Assembly: GCA_963575745.1 (NCBI GenBank)
Contig: CAUYUJ010022402.1
Span: 1-44,607, forward strand
Source of the DNA: Prorocentrum cordatum
Taxonomy: Eukaryota; Sar; Dinophyceae; Prorocentrales; Prorocentraceae
Length of the DNA stretch: 44,607 nt
Reading direction: 5' to 3'
Made by a program: the position numbers and the translations under genes. The number at the start of each line of letters is the position of its first letter. Position 1 is the first letter of the stretch. This document shows, piece after piece, positions 1 through 9,604 of the stretch. Below the pieces are notes generated by a model. That model was not told the DNA's origin. It was given only the letters and a program-made list of their open reading frames with translations, and did not search any database.

Positions 1-175
1 GCATTTCCTTCGTTGATAGCAGTGTCTCGTTCTTTACACGACTACCATTAAATGCTCCGTTGATGGCAGTGCCTCCTTCTTACACGATTCATTGTATTGA
101 TGGCATTTCCACCGTTGATAGCAGTGTCTCGTTCTGATCACGATTGTCATTCTTGATAGTGCCGTGTTGTAAACT
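1..175. repeat. degenerate ~48-bp minisatellite, left of the Helitron-like gene
   Basis: Three diverged copies of a unit containing GTTGATAGCAGTGTCTCGTT begin near 12, 59 and 112, with spacings of 47 and 53 bases. The same sequence forms a regular 48-bp array at 6787-7180, on the other side of the Helitron-like gene. No coding capacity is seen here. The patch ends near a TAG at 176-178, just before the long open frame begins. Confidence 0.75.
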
Positions 176-178
176 TAG

Positions 179-1552
179 CTTCCCTGCGAGGTCGCGCGAC
201 GCCTCATCAACCTGGAGGAGCTCGAGTACTCTCTCGCGAGCGACGAGGAGACCTACGAGGCCGCCTCCCAGAGCCGCTTCAACTCTCCAGAGATCCATGC
301 TGTTCTCGGGGACGTGATCCGCCGGCTGCGGCTCCTGAAAGGCACGCGAGCTGCGATTGGCAGGAAAGGCTTCGGCACTGACCTACAGATCCTGTCACAG
401 GCCTCGGCGGAGGATTTCATGGAAGCGCTGAACATCTCGAAGCCCGGCGACTGCATCGGCTCCGCCATTTCACGCCCGGGCATGCCTGCGAAGGTCAAGA
501 CTGCCCTGAGGACGTTGCTACTCAGCACTTCCGATGTGCCTGGCACAGAGGGGCGGAAACAAGCACTCCGCTTCAACGGACACGGCAACAACCTCAAGTT
601 CGGCGCCGCGAGCTTCTTCGTCACACCGAACTTCGCAGACGCGTACAGCCCGTTGGTCCTCCAGCTACACGAAGGGCCGGGAAAGCGGAGCCACTTCGAC
701 ATTCGCGGGCACGCGGATAGTGCGGTTCCCACAGCCGGCGGCGCTTCTCAGCCTGCTGGCCCTGACCTGCGGAGTTCAGCGCCTACCATGCCTTCTCTGG
801 AGCGGATGCACCAGATAGTCGCAGCAGACCCGCGTGCGCAGGCCAAGTTTTTCCTGTTGATGACCGAGCTGCACTACCGCTACATCATTGGCTTAGAGCG
901 CCTGTTTGTTGGCCGCACAACGCTAGCCCGACAGGCAGTGTCAACGGAGGACGACGTGGCAGCGTCTCTGCAGCCGTGCGTGGCCCCAGGAAGCACTGAT
1001 GTGCAGGCGCCTTTCGAAGCACAGGGTCGGGGCTTCACGCATGGCCACGGCAAAGGCCACAGCGTCATCGGGCCTACGATGGCGTGGTTGCGCTCGGCCG
1101 TGGTCGGAGGGCTGCGCACCGCGGCTCGGAACCTGCGCGCTGCGCTTCTTTCCACCGCGGAGACCGTGCAGTGCGAAGCTGCCAACGAGCCCGCGCGGCA
1201 GCTGGGGCTTCCTGATGTCGCGCCAGAGCCTTTCACAGCCAGGCAGCAGCGACAGAGCCGCATGGACGGAGGCGAAGAGGAGGATGGCACCAGGCGCGAC
1301 GAGGTGCCGCTCGGCCCGCCAGTGGAGCAGCCGTACCTCGTGGAGGAGCGCGCGCGGGCAGCTGCAGAGAACCGGATGCCTGCAATCGGCGCTGCAGCGT
1401 ACCGGAGCCTCCCGCTCACAGGTGCCTTTCAGTCTACGTTTCCGAGCTACCGCCAGCGATCTAGCTTCGGGCAGCTCGGTGGCGCTTCTCGGCCTGCCAT
1501 GGCAGTCAGCAATGGTAGTCTCTTCCAGACGAACGAGGATGGAGTGATTTAG
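179..1552 (+). CDS. Helitron-type replication initiator (Rep), N-terminal half, ending at an in-frame TAG
   Basis: This is the first part of a Helitron-like Rep/helicase protein, an HUH-type nuclease that nicks DNA for rolling-circle transposition. The frame is open from 179. The first GTG is at 314, but upstream codons (EVARRLINLEELEYSL) look like real protein, so an upstream exon or start is likely. Visible blocks are FNGHGNNLKFGAASFF and FVTPNFADAYSPLVLQLHEG near 570-680, resembling the Helitron_like_N domain. A DPRAQAKFFLLMTELHYRYI helix lies near 830-890. An HxH metal site sits in GRGFTHGHGKGHS, with histidines at 1040-1042 and 1046-1048. The frame stops at TAG 1550-1552, yet the same frame continues at once with conserved Rep sequence. 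I read this as one gene with a nonsense mutation or recoded stop. Sure of the family, less sure of the start. Confidence 0.78.
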   Translation, partial: LPCEVARRLINLEELEYSLASDEETYEAASQSRFNSPEIHAVLGDVIRRLRLLKGTRAAIGRKGFGTDLQILSQASAEDFMEALNISKPGDCIGSAISRPGMPAKVKTALRTLLLSTSDVPGTEGRKQALRFNGHGNNLKFGAASFFVTPNFADAYSPLVLQLHEGPGKRSHFDIRGHADSAVPTAGGASQPAGPDLRSSAPTMPSLERMHQIVAADPRAQAKFFLLMTELHYRYIIGLERLFVGRTTLARQAVSTEDDVAASLQPCVAPGSTDVQAPFEAQGRGFTHGHGKGHSVIGPTMAWLRSAVVGGLRTAARNLRAALLSTAETVQCEAANEPARQLGLPDVAPEPFTARQQRQSRMDGGEEEDGTRRDEVPLGPPVEQPYLVEERARAAAENRMPAIGAAAYRSLPLTGAFQSTFPSYRQRSSFGQLGGASRPAMAVSNGSLFQTNEDGVI

Positions 1553-4500
1553 GAAGTCCTCAAGCACGATGGCTCGCCGGCTTCGGTCGAGGAGATTGAC
1601 GCAGATGCGGAGGCGTGGGCAGTAGCCTTTAGCCATGACTTCTTTTACAACATCTGCTCCAACCACGAGCACGATTGCACGGAGACGTGCGTCAAGTACG
1701 TCAAGAAGAAGCTCGAGGCCAAAGAGAGTCTGCGCTCCAACAGAACCCCGTCGTGCCGCTTCTGGTTCTTCCGCATCCAGCAGCTATCTCTGGCAGGCCG
1801 CACCAAGCGAGTGCGTCGGCGTGGCAAGCCTTTGGTCCGCACTCCGTTCATTGACTTCTCTGACGAACGCAACCAGCGGTGCCGCTGCCAGCTCAAACGC
1901 GACCAGCCGTTCAGGAGCTCAAGCAACGACGTCTCTCAAGTGACAAGCCGGTGCAACGTGGATTTCCAGTTCTTGCTGTGCGCGCCTGACGAGTCCGCCG
2001 AGGCAGCAGACGTGCCTGAGCCTGGTGGTGCTCCTCAGCCTTCTCAGGGTGACCTGCCGGCGGCCGCTCCTGCTCAGCCGGCCAAGCGCAGAAGGCTTAC
2101 CAAGGAGACGAAGATCATGAAGGACCCAGACTCGGCAACCACAGCGCGCTCATCAGGACAACTCAGCAGGCGCAAAAAATGGCTCTACGGTTGTGGGTCC
2201 TTGCTGCAGCAGAATGCATCTGTCGTGGAGAGCTTCCAAGCTGCTTTCCAGAAGGCTTTCTCCATGGACTTCTACATCACGAAGTACCAAGGGAAAATGA
2301 TGGAGTCCATGACGCCGCTCTTCCAGGCTATGCTCTCCGGCATGCAGCGTCTGGAGCAGCAGGAAAAGGAAGAGGAGGACGAGGAAGAAGCCCGCAAGGT
2401 GCTGAGTGAGGTCGCCGCTGATGCCGAGGGCCAGGCGCACGCCAAACGGAGCCGCACGCAGGAGGATCTCGCTCGACGCGCTCGACGCGTCTGTATCCGG
2501 CTGGCGTCGATGGCGAATCGGTGCTTCTGGCTCTCCACGACGGAGGTAGCCGTGCACATCCTCACAGGCGGCGACTGCCTCCAGTCGCACCACCATACGC
2601 GGCTCTTCATGAGACAACTGCAATGGGCTTGCCAGCAGTGCAAGCGCTTGCTCAACCATGAAGGTACTTGCGGGGAGCAGGATAGTGATCAGGTGCCAAT
2701 ACACGCAGTCCGCATCCAGATCCACGTGGCTGACGAGGACCAGGAGCACGCAGCAGGTGTGATCAGCGGTGCTCCTCAGCCTCCTGAACACATCCCTTCT
2801 GGTGCTGAGCAGGCTGACGGCGGGGACTGCGACGAGCAGGCTGACGGCGGGGACTGCGAGGACATGCACGTGTGCACCACCAGCACGAACACAGCCGACG
2901 ACTACGCTCACAGGGGCGCTCGCCTGCAGACCATGCCTTACTACATCTACAGGACGACGACGACCACGACGATGATGATGATGATGATGATGATGATTCG
3001 GATGCTGCTGCTGGTGATGATGATGACGATGACGAGAACGACGACGACGACGACGACGAAGACGAGAACGACGACCACGACGACGACGAGTACGACAACG
3101 ACGAGGATGTACGTCCGGCGAGTCCTGAAGCCGAACCGGGCAAAGGCTTCTGGACCGCGATTCTTCCCCTTCGAGAACCACTACGTCATGGCTCAGCGGT
3201 GCGTGCAGGAGGTGCGGCTGCGCAGTAATGTCCCCACCATCGATGGCTTCCAGTGCCCGACCTGGGCACAGGACCCCGAGCAGAACTCGCTCTTCAAGGC
3301 CCTCCTCTTCGCGCCTTGGGCATGCGAGGGTCCCCTCTCTTGTGGCTGCGTTACTCAGTACAGCCATCTGCTGAGGAACTGCGACTGCCCCGCCGTGCGC
3401 CCATGCTCGTTCGAGCGGGCGTGGCGGCTTCGCTGCGCGGAGATCCACGTGCTGGCGGCGCGCGCAGACACCAGATGCCGCCTGGCCCGCAAGATGCTCG
3501 TGCTCGCGGACACGGCACTCTTCTCAGAGCTGAAAGAGCCTCGGGCGAACCTCGACGAGGGTGAGCTGGTGCTCCTCAGCCTAGCGTCCTTCGCAAGGTC
3601 TCAGCTGGCGCGGCGCATGCCAGTGGAGGCGGCACGGCGCATCCTCGCCTTCAGTAACCACCATTGCAGGTGGCACCAGGAACAGTGCACTCTGGCAGAG
3701 TTCTGCGCGTACGTGGCGCGAGATGCGCTGGCGCACGTGGAACTCGCGGCGGAGGCGCGGGTGAAGCCTCGGCCAGCGGCGAGTGCCCACCTCGAGGCCG
3801 ATGAAGACTCCGCGAGCGATGCCGAAAGGCCCAACGGCCGAGTCCCGCTGGAGCTCGTTGACGTGGGTGGAGGCGGCGGCAGCGACGTGGAGGAGGATGT
3901 CGAGGACGCCGCGATTACAGAGATCTCCCTGTTCCCGCTGCGGGACCACGTCAGAGCAACCGAGCTGGCCCTGCAGCAAGATCACCTGCACTGCTTGGAT
4001 CAGAAGGGCCGCCTCAGCTACGCCGACAAGCAGCTGAATAATCTCAATCGAGCGTACGGCGGCATGCTGCACGCGAGCTTTGCACAGCCAGCCAGCACGG
4101 GCGCGCGGGAGCATCTGGGCACGCGACTGAACGAGAGCTTTTGTGACATAGCCTTGCAGCGGCAAAGCATAGCGCTACAGAAAAAGCAAACGAGCGCGGA
4201 TGGAGAGATCTTGCCCGATGCTGCGGACGACTGGCTCCCCAGCGGTGCTCCTCAGCCTGCTGCCGAGGACGCCCAACCAGAACTCATTCCGCAGCTCTTG
4301 GCCATGCAGGGCCCGGCGGCTGTTGCGTGGAAGCTCGTCACTGATGCCCACTGCACGGAGGGGCAGATTGACGCGGTGGCGTTGTTTGCGCTGTCTCTGC
4401 AGAAACGCTTTGACGGCAGACCAGACAAGACAACGCATCTCCTCCCCGTGGCGTCCGCGACAGGCAACCACAGAGCGATCTGGCTCGGTGGAGGCGGTGT

Positions 4501-5706
4501 CGGCAAGACTCGCACCCTCTCCAAAGTGGTGGAGCCGATGGCCATCACTTACTTCGGCGAGCAGGGGTACCTCGGCAAAGCGCAGTCCAACCACGCCGCA
4601 CACAACCTCGGCCCGCGCGGCAGGACCATGCATTCCTCCAATGGCTTGCTCATGTCGGATTCCATGCAGACAGCCAGGCTGCGCTTGACGCCACAGACGC
4701 AGAAAAAGCTGGATCGCCTCACAGGCACACTCGGCGTCGACGTGATCGATGAGCTGGGTGCTGTGCCGGGGCCTTTGCTGCATGCAGATGCACTGCGCAC
4801 GACCTACGGCAGGGCGTTCCGCTACAACCTGGACCCCGCGAAGTACATGCGCCCGCAGGAGACGTGGGGACGCATGCCTGTGAAGATCTTGTGCGGAGAC
4901 TTCTACCAGTTGCCGCCAGTCCCCGCCACCGCTTCCCTGCTGGCGCCTCACGCGGGCCAATCCTACGAACGCCAACAGGGTAGGAAGTTGCTCGCCGACA
5001 TCGAGTACGTCATCGATTTCGTGCAGATGCAGCGCTTTACGGACCCGTTGCAAGTCGAGGTTCTCCACGCTATGCGAACTCCAGGCGGGAAAAAGATCTC
5101 TGACGAGAGCTGGCAGGCGATCGTCAAAACGGAAATCGTTAGCTCTGGTGGTGCTGCTCAGCCTGCTGCCAGCAACAGCGAAGCCGATCAGCCACTTCAA
5201 TGGGATCCTCGGTTGCGCGCAGCGAGAGGCTGGTACGAGTCGGCCTATGAGTGGCGCATCGTCTCTTACGCCATGCATGCACAGGCGAAGCTTGATGCGC
5301 ACGATGCTGGCCAGCTGCTCTTTTACGTCCCAGCAATCGACAGACCAGCTGCGCGCCTCGCGAAGCCTGATTTCGACGAGATGCGCGCGGAGCCCAACAT
5401 CGGCGCTACCGCAAAAATGCCAGGGCTGCTGCCGCTCTCCATTGGCATGGAAGTCATCCTGACGGAATCCGTCCTGCCGCCGAAGTATGTCCGCGGTGCG
5501 CCAGGCAAAGTGGTAGGCATAGAGCTGCACGCTCTGGAGCCTCCGCTGGAGGGCCGGCCGTCCATTGTATCGGACGGTGTGGTCGTACTCTACTACATGC
5601 CAAAGGCTGTGTATGTCAAGATCGATGACAGCGATGAACTCTTCTTGACGGCCGCGAAGGTAACAGCTGGCAGCGCTTCTCAGTCTGCCGGCCCTGACCT
5701 GCGCGG
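735..5706 (+). repeat. seven in-frame copies of a short peptide-coding repeat (GGTGCTCCTCAGCCTGC)
   Basis: Copies lie at about 735-774, 1474-1497, 2022-2062, 2762-2785, 4239-4265, 5143-5170 and 5664-5706. All are read in the same phase as [42 protein letters not shown] or GSASQSA. The first and the last share a longer form ending GPDLR. They sit between conserved blocks of the Rep/helicase protein. A 15-base match at 3567-3581 is read in another phase (VLLSL) and may be chance. Confidence 0.7.
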
Positions 5707-6148
5707 AGTGCTCGCCATCGCACCGCAGGCGCGCCCGTGGAAGTTCAAGGCGAAGACAGGTGGCCCGGCCATCGCGGTGTCCAGGACGCAGTTGCCCGTG
5801 TTGCCCAAGAAGCAGGGGACTCTGCATGGCGCCCAGGGCAAGACGGCGGATCCAGGCTTCATCGTCCACTGGACGTTTCCGCCCGGACTGAAGAAGGAGT
5901 CCATTTGGCTTGCCTACTACGTCAGCCTGTCGCGCCCCAGAAGCTTCAAACAACTCTTGAGCCACGGCTTGCCTGACAGGGGCATCATCGAAGGCGGTCC
6001 TCCCGAACAAATCGCCAAGGCTTTCGCCGAGCTCTTCGCGGACAAGATTGCCGCGACGAAGATCGCTTGCGCGAAAGCTCGACAAAAAAAAAAAGAAAAA
6101 ACAAAAATAAAAAAAAAAAAAGATAAAAAAACAAAAAAAAAAAAAAGA

Positions 6149-6207
<59 letters not shown>

Positions 6208-6244
6208 TAAAAAAAAAAAAAGAAACAAAACAAAAAAAAATTAA
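1553..6244 (+). CDS. Helitron-type Rep (Y2 motif) fused to PIF1-like helicase, C-terminal part
   Basis: This continues the Rep frame after the TAG; the first ATG-like start is only at 1811. A Cys/His cluster ([15 protein letters not shown], then CRFWFF) lies at about 1655-1765, as in Helitron Rep proteins. [10 protein letters not shown] follows near 1950-1980, then the two-tyrosine nuclease motif YITKYQGK with tyrosines at 2273-2275 and 2285-2287. The PIF1-type helicase occupies about 4330-6000: Walker A GGGGVGKT at 4487-4510, DE box at 4748-4753, GDFYQLPPV at 4895-4921, TLHGAQGK near 5820, and the arginine motif SLSRPRS at 5924-5944. It would unwind DNA during rolling-circle transposition. 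Oddities: an ACG/ATG tract at 2945-3105 coding Thr/Met runs, several in-frame GA(P/S)QPA inserts, and a C-terminus that runs into an A-rich tract from 6084, so the true end is probably near 6083. Confidence 0.82.
2945..3105. repeat. ACG/ATG trinucleotide tract inside the Rep/helicase gene
   Basis: An imperfect (GAC/GAT)n tract. In the frame joining conserved sequence on both sides it codes Thr and Met runs. In the neighbouring frame it would code an Asp/Glu-rich acidic linker. Confidence 0.85.
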
Positions 6245-6329
6245 AAAATAAAAAAAAAAAAAAAAAAATAATGAAAAAAAAAACAAAGACAAAAAAAAAA
6301 AAAAAAAATAAAAGAAAAAAAAAAAAAAA
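6084..6329. repeat. A-rich tract, ~246 bases
   Basis: Almost pure A with scattered T, G and C. It may be the poly(A) tail of a retroposed insert or an expanded homopolymer; base accuracy here is likely poor. The upstream ORF reads into it as poly-lysine. Confidence 0.85.
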
Positions 6330-6786
6330 GACTTCTTAGGCTGGCCTGCACGAGCCTGAAGAACCGTGAGTTGCAGCATGATGAGCCGGCCAGTTTGGTG
6401 CGTCAGAGCCTGCTCTCGCGTGGTGTTTCTCAGCCTGCCGCTTTCTGTATGCTAGCCTTAGCTTCAGCCTCCACTTGCGCGGCCGCGGTGCTTCTCAGCC
6501 TGCGACTCTTTGCGGTTCTTCTCAGTCTGCAGCCGGTTGTCGCGTTGTGCTTCTCGCCCTGCGCTTCCTGTATGCTAGCCTTAGCTTCAGTCTCCAATTG
6601 CGCGGTCGCGGTGCTTCTCAGCCTGCGACTCTTTGCGAGGCCTCTCAGCCTGCAGCCGGTTGTTCGCTTCAGATGCCGACTGTACCTGTGCGCAAGGAGA
6701 TGCAAGCATCCCCGTCTGCTGTGCAAACGATGATAGACATGAGCGCTTCCAAAACAACATCACGAGATAAGCACACACTAATGCAT
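6330..6786. repeat. tandem duplication (123 bp) carrying TCTCAGCCTGC motifs
   Basis: A unit starting CTTTCTGTATGCTAGCC at 6441 is repeated from 6564 with few changes. Each copy holds three relatives of the TCTCAGCCTGC motif found in the upstream ORF; another lies at 6424-6438. The reading frames here do not resemble a known protein. Confidence 0.75.
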
Positions 6787-7180
6787 ACAGGCCGTCCTCG
6801 CTTTCATCGACATACATCGTTTGAGATTCCATGCGTTCATAGCAGAGTGTCGTTTAGATACACATCCATTCAAGTTCCTAGCGTTGATAGCAGTGTCTCG
6901 TTTGGACGGACATCCATTCAAGGTCGGTGCGTTGATGGCAGTGTCTCGTTTGGAGAAACATACTTTCAAGCTCCATGCGTTGATAGCAATGTCTCTTTTG
7001 AACAAGCATCCATTCATTTTCCACGCGTTGATAGCAGTGTCTCGTTTGGACATATATCTATTCCAGTTCCGTGCGTTGATAACAGTGTCTCGTTTATACA
7101 TGTAGTCATTCAAGCGACATGCGTCCATGGCAGTACCTTGTTTGACAACACATCGAATCAAGCTCAGCGCGACGATGACA
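6787..7180. repeat. 48-bp minisatellite, about 8 copies
   Basis: GTTGATAGCAGTGTCTCGTT-like starts fall at 6835, 6883, 6931, 6979, 7027, 7075 and 7123, exactly 48 bases apart, with a weak first copy before and a decayed one from 7171. Because 48 is a multiple of three, it yields an open frame with a 16-residue period (CVDSSVSF...), which I take as a by-product. Confidence 0.9.
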
Positions 7181-7297
7181 ACAGCTTTTGCATCACTATT
7201 ACTGTTACTGTTGATATCACAGTGCCTCTCACTGCTGCTGCATGTTTCAGTTATACTTAGAAACATCGCTGTTAGGTTGCTTTGCCGGGATAATTTT

Positions 7298-7402
7298 GTC
7301 CTTCTCAGGGGGCAGCTCTCATTTGCGCTTCAAAGGAGGTCGCAAGAGGCCCCAAGATGGCCACAAGAGGCTCCCAGGAGGCTCCCAAGCAATTCCACGC
7401 AA
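7298..7402 (+). mobile_element. fragment of composite repeat element (copy A, plus part)
   Basis: Matches the middle of the full element near 13825-13925: TTGTCCTTCTCAGGGGGC, then GCGCTTCAAAGGAGGTCGC, then the first CAAGAGGC units. It breaks off at about 7402. The stretch 7181-7297 before it and 7403-7564 after it show no gene or repeat that I recognise. Confidence 0.75.
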
Positions 7403-7564
7403 TTACAATTCGAAATCAAAACAATTCAACTGTGACCTACATCTCATATGATGTTGCCCAAGTACTGCGTGTGTTCGATGTAATTGTAGGTTGGCGCCAC
7501 GGTACGTACTTCCTACAACTCAGCCCGCTGGGATCGATGCAGCGATATTATGATGGTGGCTATG

Positions 7565-8075
7565 TGCATGTAGTGCGTATTCTTTACGCTTCGCGCATCC
7601 CCACCAGCCCACCTCGCGGCAGCAACTCTTGCGACGCCTGCCGACAATCGTGTTTTTCAGGCGTGTGTCCGCTTGGCCCCGCATATCTCCCCTGTTCCTC
7701 CTTCCTTCCGCCTCCTTGTACATCCTCCTTGTGGGGGAGCGGGAGAAGGACGAGGCGGAGGAGGAGGGAGAGAAAGCGCTCCTCGTGTGTGAGTCGTTCG
7801 GGCTCCTCGTGGTGTGAGTCGTTCGGGCGCATCGTCCTGGTGTGAGTCGTTCGGGCCCCTCCTTGTGGTGTGAGTCGTTCGGGCTCTTCGTGGTGTGAGT
7901 CGTTCGGGCCCCTCGTCCTGGTGTGAGTCGTTCGGGCTCCTCGTGGGGGCCTCTTGGGGGCCTCTTGGAGCCTCTTGGGGCCTCTTGGGGGCCTCTTGGG
8001 GGCCTCTTGGGGGCCTCTTGGGGGCCTCTTGGGGCCTCTTGGGGCCTCTTGGGGGCCACTTGGGGGCGCAATTTT
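7565..8075 (-). mobile_element. fragment of composite repeat element (copy A, minus part)
   Basis: Starts with the same right end as the full element (ATTCTTTACGCTTCGCG), followed by CCCCACCAGCCC. It then runs through the GAGTCGTTCGGGC minisatellite (7795-7945) and the GGGGCCTCTTGG minisatellite (7945-8070), all in inverse orientation relative to the 13472 copy. The head module is missing. With the plus-strand piece at 7298 it forms a rearranged copy. The long reading frames here are repeat artefacts. Confidence 0.8.
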
Positions 8076-8227
8076 GGGAATGCTGGAACTCTGCTTGGAA
8101 TAATCAGCAAAACCGTTTGCTCAGCCAGGTCCTTGGCAGCCTCCCCGACAAACTGAACAGTTTCATACCTTGTGCCAAATACGTGCGGCATGGGAACCCC
8201 GACACATGCCAGGAGGGGGCAGCAAGT
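8076..8227 (+). other. unique spacer, possibly the upstream end of the next gene
   Basis: A frame reading LPDKLNSFIPCAKYVRHG and on through a Cys/Asp segment ends where the duplicated 41-base string begins. Its codon choice resembles protein, but it cannot be joined to the 8513 ORF without a frame change and removal of the A-rich tract. Confidence 0.25.
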
Positions 8228-8551
8228 GCCCGAAGTCGACCAAGAACAACTTGTATGATTGCGTTCAAGAAAAAGAAAGAAAAAAAAAAAAAAAAAAAAA
8301 AAAAACAAAAAAAAAAAAAAAAAAAACAAGAAAAGAAAAGAAAAAAAAAGAAAAAAAAAAAAAAAAAAGAAAATAGAAAAAAAGAAAAATAAAAGAAAAA
8401 AAAAGAAAAGAGAAGAAATAAAGAAAAAAATAAAAAATAAAAAGAAAAGAAAGAAAAAAAGAAGAAAAGAAGAAAAAAAAAAAAATCAAAGAAAAAAAAA
8501 AAAAAAAGAAAGCCCGAAGTCGACCAAGAACACTTGTATGATGCGTTCAAG
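8228..8551. repeat. A-rich tract bracketed by a ~41-base direct repeat
   Basis: GCCCGAAGTCGACCAAGAAC... occurs at 8228-8269 and again at 8512-8551, with two one-base differences. Between them is 243 bases of nearly pure A/G-poor sequence. It is either a retroposed poly(A) insert with a long target duplication or an assembly or slippage artefact. Confidence 0.8.
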
Positions 8552-9604
8552 AGCTGGATCATTCAAGTTGGTTGCTCTGTTGCTTTCGATTTTGGTGTTT
8601 ACAAGTGCATTTCGAAGTCGAATGCTGTACACGGGCCTGGGTTGGCAGCGGCGAAGCAATTTTTGGAAAAGTTGAACAGAGTATCGGAGCCATTGATTTT
8701 CAAATACAGTGTTCTCAAGTCGAGCCTCGCAGCAGTGATTCGTGATTTTCCCAAGACAAAAGACCCTTTCGACCCTTTGGAGCACGCGTCTTTGGCTGGA
8801 GACACGGCGGACAGGATCATGACAATGTGCAACCATGCGAGGCGCTTGAAAGATCCCAAAAGGTTGCAGGAGGCAATGAGCAAATGCACCAAGTTCCAAG
8901 GAATTTCGCTCAACGAGATTCGTTCCATGCTGGTAGACACAGACCCAACAGATGGAATTGTGTTTCAGTCCCCTGCGAGAAGGTGCACGGGAAAAGGCAG
9001 TCATCTGGATTCATGTTCACCGCAAGTAGATGTAAAGATGACTGACATAATGAACATGGATTTGCCTACAACGCCCAAGAGCGACGATGCAGAGTTTAGC
9101 GATGGTGCGAAGTCTGATGGAGAGTCAATTCCCAGTGTGTTCACTAAGCGAAAGGATGGCCATATACCCAGCTGCGTCGCTAAACCTTCCCTCGGCGTCG
9201 GAAAGAAACCGTCTGCGGCTGACCCGAGTTTTATCAGCCCAGCGAGCCTCCTTGCCGATGCGTTGGGGACGAGCCCAGTGCCAGCGAGAAAGAAGGACAT
9301 CAAGAGCGCAGTTGGTGAAATCCGTGATGCCAAGAAGGGGGAAAAATCGATTGTTCATAAGAAGCCCGTTGGAAACATAAAATGCCCTGATTCTACGTAC
9401 AAGAACGCACAGTTGAAGCTGATGTTCTACAAAGACGGTGCTGTTGCAGTTCGCGAGGCTGGCGGTTCCCAGCTTGTGCAGATCAAGAAGTCAAAGAAAG
9501 TTAAAGAAAATCAGAAGCTTGCCGAAAAATTGTTGGCCATGCTGAAATCAGGAAAAAAGCTCAAAGACGTAGTTTACGCCAAAGAACAGATGCTCGCCCA
9601 GTGA
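8513..9604 (+). CDS. lysine-rich hypothetical protein, 5'-partial
   Basis: I do not recognise this protein. The frame enters from the A-rich tract, and PEVDQEHLYDAFKSW begins the credible part at 8513. No ATG fits there; the first start-like codon is TTG 8534. It ends at TGA 9602-9604. About the first 130 residues look folded and mixed in composition (VGCSVAFDFGVYKCIS, FKYSVLKSSLAAVIRDF). The middle is Ser/Asp/Lys-rich and probably disordered. The end is a basic helix (KKSKKVKENQKLAEKLLAML). Codon use is less GC-rich than in the Helitron-like gene. No introns are visible, which suggests a retrocopy or mobile-element passenger, but no spliced-leader relic is seen because the 5' end is disrupted by the A tract. 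Confidence 0.55.
   Translation, partial: PEVDQEHLYDAFKSWIIQVGCSVAFDFGVYKCISKSNAVHGPGLAAAKQFLEKLNRVSEPLIFKYSVLKSSLAAVIRDFPKTKDPFDPLEHASLAGDTADRIMTMCNHARRLKDPKRLQEAMSKCTKFQGISLNEIRSMLVDTDPTDGIVFQSPARRCTGKGSHLDSCSPQVDVKMTDIMNMDLPTTPKSDDAEFSDGAKSDGESIPSVFTKRKDGHIPSCVAKPSLGVGKKPSAADPSFISPASLLADALGTSPVPARKKDIKSAVGEIRDAKKGEKSIVHKKPVGNIKCPDSTYKNAQLKLMFYKDGAVAVREAGGSQLVQIKKSKKVKENQKLAEKLLAMLKSGKKLKDVVYAKEQMLAQ

Noticed and set aside
314-1552. Treating 314-1552 as a stand-alone gene
   Set aside because: The same frame continues past TAG with conserved Rep motifs, so it is half of one gene.
3567-3581. Eighth in-frame peptide insert
   Set aside because: The 15 bases match, but they are read in another phase within a plausible helix, so chance is likely.
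7520-8329. Gly/Trp/Leu-rich and Arg/Pro-rich ORFs in composite elements, also at 13450-14491 and 22066-23310
   Set aside because: Both strands are open because the minisatellite units lack stops; no domain.
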